From assembly GCF_033025475.1 (NCBI RefSeq), contig NZ_CP130322.1, positions 2,106,001 through 2,170,000 of the forward strand: a DNA stretch of 64,000 nt. The letters are read 5' to 3'. Made by a program: the position numbers and the translations under genes. This stretch comes from Sphingomonas sp. C3-2. GTDB taxonomy: Bacteria; Pseudomonadota; Alphaproteobacteria; Sphingomonadales; Sphingomonadaceae. Positions 55,055 to 63,975 of this stretch are shown piece by piece. A model generated the notes under the pieces. That model ran no database searches and was not told the DNA's origin. It saw only the letters and a program-made list of their open reading frames with translations. The stretch's first letter is position 1; each line of letters opens with the position of its first letter.

Positions 55055-57388
55055 ATGAGGCGTCGTAACGCTTTGATCGCGCTGATGAACAGCGCTGCCG
55101 CAATTGTATGGATTGTTCCAGCACACGCACAAACATCTGAAACGTCCAGCCACGCGCAGGTCGAGGATATCGTCGTCACCGCGCAGCGCCGTGAGGAACG
55201 TCTGATCGACGTGCCGGTTTCGGTTTCTGCGCTGGGTGGCGAGGCGCTCGAGCGCGGTGGGATCACCACCGTCAGCAATATCGAAACCTTCGTTCCCAAC
55301 ATCCAGATCAACCAGACGGTGGGCAACAGCTTTGGCCCGCTGATCTCGATCCGTGGTCTGGCGCCCTCGGCCGATACCAGCCTTGGCCGTGACCAACCCG
55401 TTGGCCTCTATATCGACGGCGTTCCGATCGCGAAATCGACGGGCGCGGCGTTCGATACGGTCGATCTCGAACGCGTCGAAGTGCTGCGCGGCCCGCAGGG
55501 CACGCTCTATGGCAAGAACACGATTGGTGGTGCGGTCAACCTCGTCACCCGGCGCCCGAGCGGCGAATTTGGCGGGCAGGTGATCCTTGGCGCGGGTTCG
55601 CACGATCTTTACACGCAGCGTATCTCGATCGACCTGCCGACCATGGGCAATCCCGATGATGCGCTGGGCACGCTCAAGGCGAAATTCTCCTATTCGGGTC
55701 GCCAGTTCGATGGTTTCTACAAGAATGATGGCCCGTCGCGCGATTTCGGGCGCCAGCGGCTGAACGCCGGTCGCGTCGATGTGGTCTGGGAGCCGACGCC
55801 CGAACTGTCGGTCAGCTATGCCTATGACATCAGCGACAGCAAGGGCTCGGGCGCGATGCTCGCGATCAGCGCATCGGGATCGATCGCGCCGGGAACCGCG
55901 CTCTATCCGTTGATTTCGCCTTATATCCACCCCACGCGCCCCAAGCGGATCTCGGCGGACAATAATGGCCGCAGCGATTTCCGCGTTTCGGGCCATGCGA
56001 TCACGACCGAATATGATGCCGGCTCGGGCATGCTCGGCAATTTGACGCTGAAATCGATCACCGCCTGGCGCAAGATGCAGACGCGCAGCAGCAGCGATTT
56101 CGACGGCACGCCCAGCGATCTTGTTCGCTTCAGGCTGAACAACAATTATCGCCAGTTCAGCCAGGAACTGCAGATGATCGGCAGCGGTGACCGGGTCCAA
56201 TATACTGTCGGCGCCTTCTACATGCGCGACATCTATGACGTGTTCAATCCGCGCTGGAATTTCCAGTTCGGCGGCAACCGTTTCGACCTGAGCCAGCGCG
56301 GCGCGAACAACCATTCGATCGCGGGCTATGGCCAGTTCACCTGGACCCCGCCGGTGCTTGAAGACAAGCTCGACATGACGATCGGTCTGCGCTGGACCAA
56401 GGACACGCGCGATGTGTGGGAGCGTTTCGTCTCGTACAACAACTATGCGGCCAATCCGGCGGCCCCTGGCTCGGGCGTGTTCCAGCGCGATCCGGTAACC
56501 GGTGCGCCCATCACGGTCAGCGGCGGCCCGGCATTGGGTGCGCTTCCCGGCGGTCCGCTTGGGCCCGACGACCTGATCCCGCTTGCGAACAAGCAGTCCT
56601 GGTCGCAACTCAGCCCCGAATTCAACCTCAAGTACAAGCTGAGCAGCGCGTGGAACATCTATGGCCGCGTGGCGACGGGGTTCAAGAGCGGTGGCTTTAA
56701 CGATACCGCATCGAACAACGCCGCGTTCAACACGCCCTATGATCCCGAAAAGCTGCTGTCGTTCGAGCTTGGCACCAAGGGCAGCTTCTTCGAGCGTCGC
56801 CTGAACCTGAGCGCGGCTGTCTATCACAGCATCTACAAGGATTTTCAGGCTGGCGTGTTCGTGCCTGCGGTCATCACGACCAACATCATCAACGCAGGCA
56901 AGGCTGAATTCACCGGGTTCGAACTCGAGGGCCAGTTGCGCCCGATCGACAGCCTGAGCTTCACCTTCGGCTATGGGTATCTCGACGCACGCTACAAGGA
57001 TTTCGTGCTGCCTTCGGGCGTCGACGTGACCGACAGCTATAAGGTGCCGCTGGCGCCCAAGCACAATTACCTGCTCGGCGGTGAACATCGCCTCGATCTT
57101 GGCGGTGTCGAACTGATTTCGAGCCTCAACTATAGCTGGCGCAGTGCGCAATGGGGCACGATCACGCCCGACGTGCTGAGCAAGCGCAAAGCGTACGGCG
57201 TGCTTGATGGCCGCATCACGCTGGCGGGCATCAGCCTCGGCGGCGACACGGCGGTCGATTTCTCGGTCTGGGGCAAGAACCTGACCGACGAGAAATATTG
57301 GGTGAGCGGGATCAACCTTGTCACCCACACGGTGCGGCAATGGGCCGACCCGCGCAGCTATGGCGTGGAAGCCAAGCTGAAATTCTGA
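55055..57388 (+). CDS. TonB-dependent outer-membrane receptor (second of the island)
   Basis: A 777-residue receptor from ATG 55055 behind AGAGGAGGG. Signal peptide 1-26, TonB-box-like EDIVVTAQRREERLIDVPVS-type region at about 35-55, plug domain with SIRGLAPSAD, VGLYIDGVPIAKS and VEVLRGPQGTLYGKN. The barrel ends YGVEAKLKF with terminal Phe. Like the first receptor it is of the sphingomonad organic-substrate style. It is followed after 19 bp by an MFS transporter whose start region contains a terminator-like hairpin. Confidence 0.93.
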   Translation: MRRRNALIALMNSAAAIVWIVPAHAQTSETSSHAQVEDIVVTAQRREERLIDVPVSVSALGGEALERGGITTVSNIETFVPNIQINQTVGNSFGPLISIRGLAPSADTSLGRDQPVGLYIDGVPIAKSTGAAFDTVDLERVEVLRGPQGTLYGKNTIGGAVNLVTRRPSGEFGGQVILGAGSHDLYTQRISIDLPTMGNPDDALGTLKAKFSYSGRQFDGFYKNDGPSRDFGRQRLNAGRVDVVWEPTPELSVSYAYDISDSKGSGAMLAISASGSIAPGTALYPLISPYIHPTRPKRISADNNGRSDFRVSGHAITTEYDAGSGMLGNLTLKSITAWRKMQTRSSSDFDGTPSDLVRFRLNNNYRQFSQELQMIGSGDRVQYTVGAFYMRDIYDVFNPRWNFQFGGNRFDLSQRGANNHSIAGYGQFTWTPPVLEDKLDMTIGLRWTKDTRDVWERFVSYNNYAANPAAPGSGVFQRDPVTGAPITVSGGPALGALPGGPLGPDDLIPLANKQSWSQLSPEFNLKYKLSSAWNIYGRVATGFKSGGFNDTASNNAAFNTPYDPEKLLSFELGTKGSFFERRLNLSAAVYHSIYKDFQAGVFVPAVITTNIINAGKAEFTGFELEGQLRPIDSLSFTFGYGYLDARYKDFVLPSGVDVTDSYKVPLAPKHNYLLGGEHRLDLGGVELISSLNYSWRSAQWGTITPDVLSKRKAYGVLDGRITLAGISLGGDTAVDFSVWGKNLTDEKYWVSGINLVTHTVRQWADPRSYGVEAKLKF

Positions 57389-57407
57389 TCCTCGCAAGGA
57401 TGGTGGC

Positions 57408-58682
57408 GTGACGGATACGACCACATACGGGGGCGGGCAGGCACTGCCTGCCCCCGCTTTTTTCGCGCTTTTTGCAACCACATTGGCCACCGCGATCGGC
57501 AATACCGGGCTCATTTCGGTGATGCCCGCCGTGGGCCGCGCTCTTGGCATTTCGGATGTGCTCGTCGCCGGCATCTTTTCGCTGTCGGCGCTGATGTGGG
57601 CGATCTTCTCGCCCTTCTGGGCCAAAAGGTCCGATCTGAAGGGGCGCAAACCCTATATTCTGCTCGGCCTTGGCGGGTTCATCTTCTCGATGACGGGATG
57701 CGGGCTGGTGGTGCTGGGCGGGGGGGCCTGGGCGGTTGCGCCCAATCTCATTTTCATCGCCTTTCTGTGCATCCGCTCCAGCTACGGCATACTCGGCCCC
57801 GCGGCGGCCACCGCATCGCAGGCCTATGTCGCCGAACATAGCAGCGGCGCGGCGCGTGTGCGCGCGGTGGCGGCGCTCGCCGGCGCGCTCAGCCTCGGCA
57901 CGATCGTCGGCCCGGCGATCGCACCCTTTCTGATTTTGCCGCCAGCCGGGCAGGCGATGCCGATGTTCCTGTTCGCCGTGGGGGGAGTTGCGATTTTGCT
58001 GTTCGCGCTCGCGGCGCTGCCGCGGGACGGTGGGGCAAAACGCATGGAACGCACCGATGGTGCCGCAGCGCCGACAGGGGGTATCTGGAAGGATGTCCGG
58101 GTTCGGCCCTTCCTGCTCTACGGCTTCATCGTCAGCTCGGCACAGGCCGCCAATACCTATACGCTCGGTTTTCTGGTGATTGACCGGCTGGGGCTGGAAC
58201 CCGTCGCCGCGCAAGGCGCGGTCGGCACCGCGATGGTCGTCGGCGCGGTCGCGGCGCTGGCCGCGCAATGGGGGCTGATCGGCATGGGTGGCATGATGCC
58301 GCGCGCGCTGTTGCGCTGGGGGGCGGCGCTCGCCTGTCTCGGCAACGCGCTGATCATCTTCCTGCCGGGCTATGTTTCGCTGGTGATTGCCTTTGCCATC
58401 GCCAATCTCGGTTACGGCCTTGCGCGTCCGGGCTTTACGGCGGGCGCGTCGCTCGCCGCGTCCGACCGCGGTCAGGGCGCGGTGGCAGGCGCGGTATCGG
58501 CGATTGCCGGCGCGTCGATTGTCATTCCCCCGGTGGTGGCGGTGGCGCTGTACCAATTGCACCACGCCACCCCCTTCATTGTTCTTGCAGCGACGCTGTG
58601 CGGGGTTGTCGGTTACGCCATGATTAACCCGGCATTGGCGGAAAACCGCGCCCGGCGGGAGGGTATTGTTTCCTGTGAGTGA
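57408..58682 (+). CDS. MFS transporter
   Basis: A 424-residue inner-membrane protein with 12 hydrophobic helices. TM1 is near FFALFATTLATAIGNTGLISVMP; a motif A segment reads FWAKRSDLKGRKPYIL at about 65-80, and the second half has FLVIDRLGLEPV and the GFTAGASLA helix near the end. GTG 57408 lies 7 nt after AAGGA. The next possible start (TTG near 57482) would cut into TM1, so GTG 57408 is preferred even though a terminator-like hairpin lies at 57435-57463 within codons 10-19. It follows the receptor and probably moves the same compound or its product across the inner membrane. Confidence 0.88.
   Translation: MTDTTTYGGGQALPAPAFFALFATTLATAIGNTGLISVMPAVGRALGISDVLVAGIFSLSALMWAIFSPFWAKRSDLKGRKPYILLGLGGFIFSMTGCGLVVLGGGAWAVAPNLIFIAFLCIRSSYGILGPAAATASQAYVAEHSSGAARVRAVAALAGALSLGTIVGPAIAPFLILPPAGQAMPMFLFAVGGVAILLFALAALPRDGGAKRMERTDGAAAPTGGIWKDVRVRPFLLYGFIVSSAQAANTYTLGFLVIDRLGLEPVAAQGAVGTAMVVGAVAALAAQWGLIGMGGMMPRALLRWGAALACLGNALIIFLPGYVSLVIAFAIANLGYGLARPGFTAGASLAASDRGQGAVAGAVSAIAGASIVIPPVVAVALYQLHHATPFIVLAATLCGVVGYAMINPALAENRARREGIVSCE
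57435..57463 (+). terminator. Intrinsic terminator inside the first codons of the MFS gene
   Basis: GGGCAGG (57435-57441), loop CACTG, CCTGCCC (57447-57453), with further G-C pairs outside it, then CCGCTTTTTT (T run 57458-57463). It lies 47 bp after the receptor stop. Its place inside an open frame suggests partial termination or attenuation between receptor and transporter. Confidence 0.65.
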
Positions 58683-58811
58683 TAGTTTGTGCGCGGCCAT
58701 TGCCTTGTGGGGGCACGCCGCCACGCGGTATTCTTGAACACATCGAACGACCGGCGGCCTGGGCTCGAAAGCGAGCGGCCCGGTTCAAACAGATCATTGG
58801 GAGAGACAGTT

Positions 58812-60002
58812 ATGGATCGCTATCTCGTTATTTCGTCGGACGGCCATGCCGGGCTGCCGCCCGAACGCTACCGCGAATATCTGGAAAGCAAGCACCACGC
58901 CGAATTCGACGAGCGCGTGGCGCGCGAGATCAAGGCGCGCGAGGAACATGAAAAGCTGTTCCTGCTCGACGATTTCAACACCAAATGGCGCGCTCGTGTC
59001 GGCGACGGCCTGGAAGGTGCGTGGGATCCGGCGATCCGTAACCGCGTGCTCGATGCTGACGGCGTCGTCGCCGAGGTGCTGTTCCCCGACGGCATCACCG
59101 AACGCAACGCGCCGCCCTTCGGCGCCGATGTCGGGCTGCGTCCGTTCGGGGTCGATCCGGAACTGCAATGGGCGGGCGCCCGCGCGCACAACCGCTGGAT
59201 GGCCGATTTCTGCAGGGATGATCCGCTGCGCCGCATCGGCCTTGCGGTGATCCCCGCGCTCTATGACGTCGAGGAAAATCTGAAGGAAATCCGCTGGGCG
59301 CGCGAAGCCGGGCTGAAGGGCGTGTTCCTCCCCGCGATCATGGACGGCTATGCGATGTACAATCATCGCAAATATTATCCGATGTGGGATCTGCTGCAGG
59401 AACTGAACATGCCTGTGCACTTCCACTCGGGCGGCGCGCCCGCCTATGACACCTCGCAGCCCGGCTGGATCGGCACCTATCTCAGCGAATATGCCTTCTG
59501 GCTCACGCGTCCGATGTGGACGATGATCTTTGGGGGCGTGTTCGAACTGTATCCGCGCCTCAACGTGATGTTCACCGAGGCGGGCGGCGAATTCTGGTTC
59601 CCCTGGATGCTCGAGCTGATGGATGTCCGTGCATCGGTGAAGCACACCAGCGGCAAGCTGGGGGATTACAATTCCAACCTGACGATGAAGCCCAGCGAAT
59701 ATTTCGCGCGCAACATCTGGGTCGGCTGCTCAGCGCTGCCCGACGAGGAAACGACCGAATCCTACTACAAGATCGGGATCGACCGGATCATGTGGGGCAC
59801 CGATTATCCGCACCCCGAGGGCACCTGGCCGGCGACGCTCGACAAGATGCATATCAGCCTTGGCGGGTTGCCCGAAACCGACATCCAGAAGATGCTCGCT
59901 GGCAATGCGCTCAACGTCTACGACGTCGACAAGGACGCGATGTGGGCGCTCGCCGCCAAGATCGGACCGCTCAAGGCACCGTTCGAAAAACGTGCCGCCT
60001 GA
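58812..60002 (+). CDS. Amidohydrolase-2 family protein, probable decarboxylase or hydrolase
   Basis: A 396-residue TIM-barrel enzyme from ATG 58812 behind GGGAGAGACAG. The metal signature S-S-D10-G-H12-A-G replaces the classical D-x-H-x-H. VHFHSGG (about 200) gives a further ligand, and WGTDYPHPEG (about 325) carries the catalytic aspartate. PF04909 members include aromatic acid decarboxylases (such as resorcylate and amino-carboxymuconate types) and lactonases. The SSDGHAG subgroup is frequent in actinobacterial and sphingomonad catabolic clusters and its reactions are mostly unknown. It lies 129 bp after the MFS gene on the same strand. Confidence 0.9.
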   Translation: MDRYLVISSDGHAGLPPERYREYLESKHHAEFDERVAREIKAREEHEKLFLLDDFNTKWRARVGDGLEGAWDPAIRNRVLDADGVVAEVLFPDGITERNAPPFGADVGLRPFGVDPELQWAGARAHNRWMADFCRDDPLRRIGLAVIPALYDVEENLKEIRWAREAGLKGVFLPAIMDGYAMYNHRKYYPMWDLLQELNMPVHFHSGGAPAYDTSQPGWIGTYLSEYAFWLTRPMWTMIFGGVFELYPRLNVMFTEAGGEFWFPWMLELMDVRASVKHTSGKLGDYNSNLTMKPSEYFARNIWVGCSALPDEETTESYYKIGIDRIMWGTDYPHPEGTWPATLDKMHISLGGLPETDIQKMLAGNALNVYDVDKDAMWALAAKIGPLKAPFEKRAA

Positions 60003-60132
60003 ACCCAGGTCTGTGGAGGATTTGTCCCGATTGGCGAACAATCGGGACGAGTCCGCCTTTCCATCAAGCCCTTGGAACGATAGCTTTCCCGCATACGCCA
60101 CGACCATGATGGCGAGAGAGGGAGGCAAGGCC

Positions 60133-61065
60133 GTGACCTGGCGTGGGATCGAGGAATTTTTGGCGGTTGTCGAAACGGGCAGCTTCACCGCAGCCGCCGA
60201 TGCGCTGGGCGTTTCCAAATCCTATGTCAGCAAGATGGTGAGTGAGCTGGAGGGGCGCGTGGGCGCCCAGCTGCTCCTGCGCACCACGCGGCGATTGTCG
60301 CTCACGGCGGCGGGGGACCTGTTTCACCAGCGTTGCCGCGAAATGCGCGCGACGCTCGTCGATGTCGAGCGCCAGATGACGCAGTTTCAGGAGCGTCCGG
60401 TCGGCCGGCTGCGCGTGGGGCTCAGCGATATTTTCGGTGTGACGTTCATGTCGGCGATCGTCGCCGATTTCGGCGCGCGGCATCCGGAAATTTCGCTCGA
60501 GGTGGTCGCCTATCTGCGCGAACAGGATCTGGTGCAGGAGCAGTTCGACGTCATCATCCGTTACGGCCGGTTGAACGATTCCAGCCTGAAGGCGCGTTTC
60601 TTCGGCTATCTTTCCTACGGTCTGTGCGCCTCACCCGATTATATCGCGCACCATGGCTGGCCCGAAGGCCCGGCCGATCTTCAGGCGCATAATTGCCTGA
60701 CCGATACGGGCGGGAATTTCCATTATTCGCAGGAAGATGGAACAACGGAACGGCTGAAGGTCAGCGGCAATTGGAAGAGCAATAGCGGGATCGCGCTTGC
60801 CGCCGCGGCGCGGCGTGGGCTGGGCATTGCCCAGATCCCGATCAGCGTGATCGGCGACGATCTGGCCGAGGGGCGGCTGGAAACGCTCAACCAGGACTGG
60901 GCCTTTTACGACCGCGAGGTCTGGGCCGTGTTTTCGCCCGGCATGATGCCCGCCGCCACGCGCGCGTTCATCGATCATCTCGCCGCATCCTTCGCGCATG
61001 CGAAGCTGCGGCCGTGGATGGAGCCGGCGTTCAGCACGCTGAAGTCGCACATCCGCCCGGCCTGA
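60133..61065 (+). CDS. LysR-family transcriptional regulator
   Basis: A 310-residue regulator. The winged helix-turn-helix covers residues 1-60 (IEEFLAVVETGSFTAAADALGVS split, then SYVSKMVSELEGRVGAQLL and RTTRRLSLT). The co-inducer domain starts at RLRVGLSD. It belongs to the shorter DsdA/AaeR-like LysR group often called transcriptional regulator of catabolic genes. GTG 60133 is preferred because GGGAGG lies 7 nt before it; ATG 60106 has no ribosome site. It is on the same strand as the Rieske operon 154 bp downstream and likely controls it. Confidence 0.9.
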   Translation: MTWRGIEEFLAVVETGSFTAAADALGVSKSYVSKMVSELEGRVGAQLLLRTTRRLSLTAAGDLFHQRCREMRATLVDVERQMTQFQERPVGRLRVGLSDIFGVTFMSAIVADFGARHPEISLEVVAYLREQDLVQEQFDVIIRYGRLNDSSLKARFFGYLSYGLCASPDYIAHHGWPEGPADLQAHNCLTDTGGNFHYSQEDGTTERLKVSGNWKSNSGIALAAAARRGLGIAQIPISVIGDDLAEGRLETLNQDWAFYDREVWAVFSPGMMPAATRAFIDHLAASFAHAKLRPWMEPAFSTLKSHIRPA

Positions 61066-61113
61066 CGACTTCGATTGTTTCCGCTGGTGGATGGTAAGTC
61101 CGTGGCAGGGAGC

Positions 61114-61169
61114 TTCCCCGTCAGGGGGATCAGGGTATCTTGATGACAAGACGGCGCTCAAGAAGCGCC
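61114..61169. other. Two hairpins between the LysR and Rieske oxygenase genes
   Basis: TTCCCC/GGGGGA (61114-61129) and GGCGCT (61153-61158) paired with AGCGCC (61164-61169) lie in the 153-bp gap before the oxygenase start. They may be the end of the LysR transcript or part of the oxygenase leader. The remaining gap holds the ribosome site GAGGAGAGGAAGG and shows no gene. Confidence 0.35.
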
Positions 61170-61218
61170 AATTCCGGATCAGGCGCAAAGTCGGCCGGAT
61201 AATGAGGAGAGGAAGGCA

Positions 61219-62217
61219 ATGCTGCAGCGATTTCCGATGGCCATTCCGTTCGGATGGTTTTTCGTCAGCTATAGCGATGAAGTCGGCGTGGGCGATGTGA
61301 AGCCCCTGCATTATTTCGGGCGGGATCTGGTGATCTTCCGCAATGAGCAAGGCGAAGTCGGCCTGCTCGACGCCTATTGCCCGCATCTGGGCGCGCATCT
61401 GGGGCATGGCGGCAAGGTGGACGGCGACAAGCTGCGCTGCCCCTTTCACGGCTGGGGTTTCCGTCCCAACGGTTTCTGTACCGATATCCCCTATGCCAAG
61501 GCGATTCCGCCGATCACCAAGCGCGAACCGATCGCAGGGCCACTTCCCGTTGTCGAAAAGAACGGCGTCGTCTGGGCCTGGTACCATCCGGAAAATGTCG
61601 CGCCGATGTTCGATGTGATCGATCATGATCCCTTTACCGAGACGGCTGGCTGGTCGAAACCGGTGCGGCGCGTCTGGTCGTTTGCCAGCAATCCCCAGGA
61701 AATTGCCGAAAACGGCGTCGACTTCGCCCATTTCGAATTCGTCCATAAGATGGAGGCGGTGCCCGAAGGGCAGGCCACCTATGACGGCCATGTCCGTCGG
61801 AGCGAGGCCTTTGGCGAACGGACGATCACGCTGCCCGACGGCACGACCAAGATCATCCCGTCGAGCGTCCACACGATTCAGAACGGCGCAGGTCAGAAGT
61901 TCACCCAGCTCAAGGGTGTCGTCACCCTCTCGCTGATGGTCCTCGCCACCCCGGTTGAGGCCGATCAGGTCGAACTGCGGTTCTGCTTCACCTTCCCCGA
62001 AACCGCAGAGGATTCGCCCGAATATAAGACGGCGATGGCGGCGATCGAGAATACGTGCGGCCAGAGCGGCGTCGAAGGCGATATTCCGATCTGGAATTAC
62101 AAGATCCACCGCGCCCGTCCGCTGCTGTGCGACGGTGACGGCCCGATCCTGCGCTTCCGGCGCTATTTCGAACAATTTTATGTCGAGGGCGACACGCCCC
62201 GCATGGCCGCGGTCTAA
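61219..62217 (+). CDS. Rieske non-heme iron oxygenase (KshA-like)
   Basis: A 332-residue oxygenase component. The Rieske cluster ligands are C54-P-H56 and C74-P-F-H77 (C-x-H-x17-C-x2-H). The mononuclear iron motif N165-x-x-D168-x-x-H171-x4-H176 lies in ENGVDFAHFEFVH. Size, the FGWFFVS start and the simple one-chain layout resemble 3-ketosteroid 9-alpha-hydroxylase and cholesterol desaturase (KshA/DAF-36) types, which act on bulky hydrophobic rings. No reductase or ferredoxin gene is adjacent, so electrons must come from partners elsewhere. The gene starts the three-gene unit with the ADC-family and SDR genes. Confidence 0.92.
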   Translation: MLQRFPMAIPFGWFFVSYSDEVGVGDVKPLHYFGRDLVIFRNEQGEVGLLDAYCPHLGAHLGHGGKVDGDKLRCPFHGWGFRPNGFCTDIPYAKAIPPITKREPIAGPLPVVEKNGVVWAWYHPENVAPMFDVIDHDPFTETAGWSKPVRRVWSFASNPQEIAENGVDFAHFEFVHKMEAVPEGQATYDGHVRRSEAFGERTITLPDGTTKIIPSSVHTIQNGAGQKFTQLKGVVTLSLMVLATPVEADQVELRFCFTFPETAEDSPEYKTAMAAIENTCGQSGVEGDIPIWNYKIHRARPLLCDGDGPILRFRRYFEQFYVEGDTPRMAAV

Positions 62218-62308
62218 GCACCGTCGCCCAATCAAGCCGAAAATGCTGACGCGCAGGCAATATCGTCCTGCGCGGCAGGAGAGATTTTGTCTGCAGGAGA
62301 GAAGCGCA

Positions 62309-63115
62309 ATGGCGAAGCTACGCTATGTTCAGGGGCCGGTGGCGGCCCCGCAATCGGCCGGTCTCAACAACACGGTGCGCACCGTACGCGCGGTTTACGA
62401 AACCGATCCCGAAATCATCCAGGCGATGCTTCCGCGCCCACTGGTGGCATCCGCCCGTCCCGAGATTTTCCTCCAGTTCGCGCATGTCGCCATGCACGTC
62501 ACCCCCGAGACGACCGTCGAGATCGGCGCGCTGACGCTCGCGGCCATGTGCGATTATGACGGCACGCCGGGCGGCTATGTCTTCCACATGGCGATGGAAG
62601 GCGAAACCGTCGTCACCTCGGGCCGCGAACGCTTTGGCGAACCCAAGAAGATTGCCGAAACCACCTTCGACAAGAATGGCGATCACGTCCGGGCCACCTG
62701 CACGCGCCACGGCATCACCTATTTCGAGGTTGAGGGCACGCTCGGCGCCGATCAGGGCACGCCCGAAGCGTTCGAGGAATATTTCTACTGCTATAAGGGC
62801 CTGCCCTCGATCAGCACGCCGGGCGAATTTGACGGCGACGTCTACCTCACGCGCCTCAACTGGAAGCGTAATTATAACCTGAAGCGCGCCTTTGAAGGCC
62901 AGATCCGCTTCCACGAATCGGCCTTTGATCCGCTCGTCGACGTGCCGATCCGCCGCATGGTCAGCATGGATTATGTCGAGGGGGCAACCAACACCAGCGG
63001 CCAGCTGCTGCGCACCGTCCCCGGTGAATATATCGCGCCCTTCTGGGTGCAGCGGAACGATGCGCCGGCCAATCCGGGCATCGATGTCGTCCTCGCGGGC
63101 GCCAAGGCCGCCTGA
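62309..63115 (+). CDS. Acetoacetate decarboxylase family protein
   Basis: A 268-residue enzyme from ATG 62309. GRERFGEPKKIA carries K113-K114, matching the Schiff-base lysine 115 and neighbouring lysine 116 of clostridial acetoacetate decarboxylase. Upstream EIGALTLAAMCDYDG and downstream QRNDAPANPGIDV complete the fold. The family also includes aldolase-dehydratases, so either loss of CO2 from a beta-keto acid or retro-aldol chemistry is possible. It lies 91 bp after the Rieske gene and its stop overlaps the SDR start by one base (TGATG). Confidence 0.9.
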   Translation: MAKLRYVQGPVAAPQSAGLNNTVRTVRAVYETDPEIIQAMLPRPLVASARPEIFLQFAHVAMHVTPETTVEIGALTLAAMCDYDGTPGGYVFHMAMEGETVVTSGRERFGEPKKIAETTFDKNGDHVRATCTRHGITYFEVEGTLGADQGTPEAFEEYFYCYKGLPSISTPGEFDGDVYLTRLNWKRNYNLKRAFEGQIRFHESAFDPLVDVPIRRMVSMDYVEGATNTSGQLLRTVPGEYIAPFWVQRNDAPANPGIDVVLAGAKAA

Positions 63116-63975
63116 TGCGTGAGTTCCGGAACCGCGTCGCCGTCATCACCGGCGGCGCCAGCGGGGTGGGGCGTGCCCTTGGCGAGCAACTCGCCGCCGA
63201 GGGCGCACGCGTCGTGCTCGCCGATATCGATCAGGGGCGTCTGGATGCAGCGGCGGCCGAAATCGCCGCCGATACCGGGGCCGAGGTCGTCGGCCTTCAG
63301 GTCGACGTCACCAAGGCGGAATCGGTCGAGGCGCTGGCAGAGGCCGTCTGGTCGCGCTTCGGCGCGGTCCACCTGCTCTTCAACAATGCGGGCGTCGGCC
63401 TGGGCGAAGCGCAGAAGACGATCTGGGATCTCCCGCTCAACGATTGGCATTGGGGCTTCGACGTCAATGTCTTCGGTGTCGTCTACGGCATCCGCTCGTT
63501 CGCGCCGCGCATGGTCGCTTCGGGTGAGGAGGGCGTGATCATCAACACCTCCTCGTCGAATGGCGGGCTCCGCTCGCTTCCCAACACGCCGATCTACGCG
63601 GCGTCGAAGGCGGCGGTGACGAGCATCAGCGAGGTGCTCTACCAGCAGCTGCTGCGCGAAGGGGACAAGGTGCGCGCCGCCGTGCTCTTCCCGGGGCCGC
63701 ATGTCGTCAACACCTCGATCCTCGCGTCGAAGCGCAACCGGCCCGCCGATTACGGCGCGCAGGACAAGCCGGCCTATGAGACGATGGAGGATCTCGTCCG
63801 GACCACCGGGCTCAAGATGGCGCTGACCGAACCGGAAGAAGTGGCCAGTTTCGCGCTTGCCGGAATCCGCGCCGGAAAGTTCTGGCTCTTGCCCGAAAGC
63901 GCGGAAGGCGATCAAAAGATCAACGAACGGATGGACGCGCTTCTGGCGCGGAACAATCCGGTATCGGCCTGGTAA
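63115..63975 (+). CDS. Short-chain dehydrogenase/reductase
   Basis: A 286-residue classical SDR. The nucleotide motif T12-G-G-A-S-G-V-G19 is followed by D37 after the second strand (VLADID), which favours NAD. NNAGVG lies at 90-95, S147/S148 in NTSSSNG, and the catalytic Y161-x-x-x-K165 in IYAASKAA. It probably oxidises an alcohol produced by the Rieske oxygenase to a ketone, setting up decarboxylation by the ADC-family protein. Start overlaps the preceding stop, so translation is coupled. Confidence 0.94.
   Translation: MREFRNRVAVITGGASGVGRALGEQLAAEGARVVLADIDQGRLDAAAAEIAADTGAEVVGLQVDVTKAESVEALAEAVWSRFGAVHLLFNNAGVGLGEAQKTIWDLPLNDWHWGFDVNVFGVVYGIRSFAPRMVASGEEGVIINTSSSNGGLRSLPNTPIYAASKAAVTSISEVLYQQLLREGDKVRAAVLFPGPHVVNTSILASKRNRPADYGAQDKPAYETMEDLVRTTGLKMALTEPEEVASFALAGIRAGKFWLLPESAEGDQKINERMDALLARNNPVSAW

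Noticed and set aside
46608..63975. Calling the island a steroid-degradation cluster
   Set aside because: Only the Rieske protein resembles steroid hydroxylases. No ketosteroid dehydrogenase, isomerase or meta-cleavage dioxygenase was seen.
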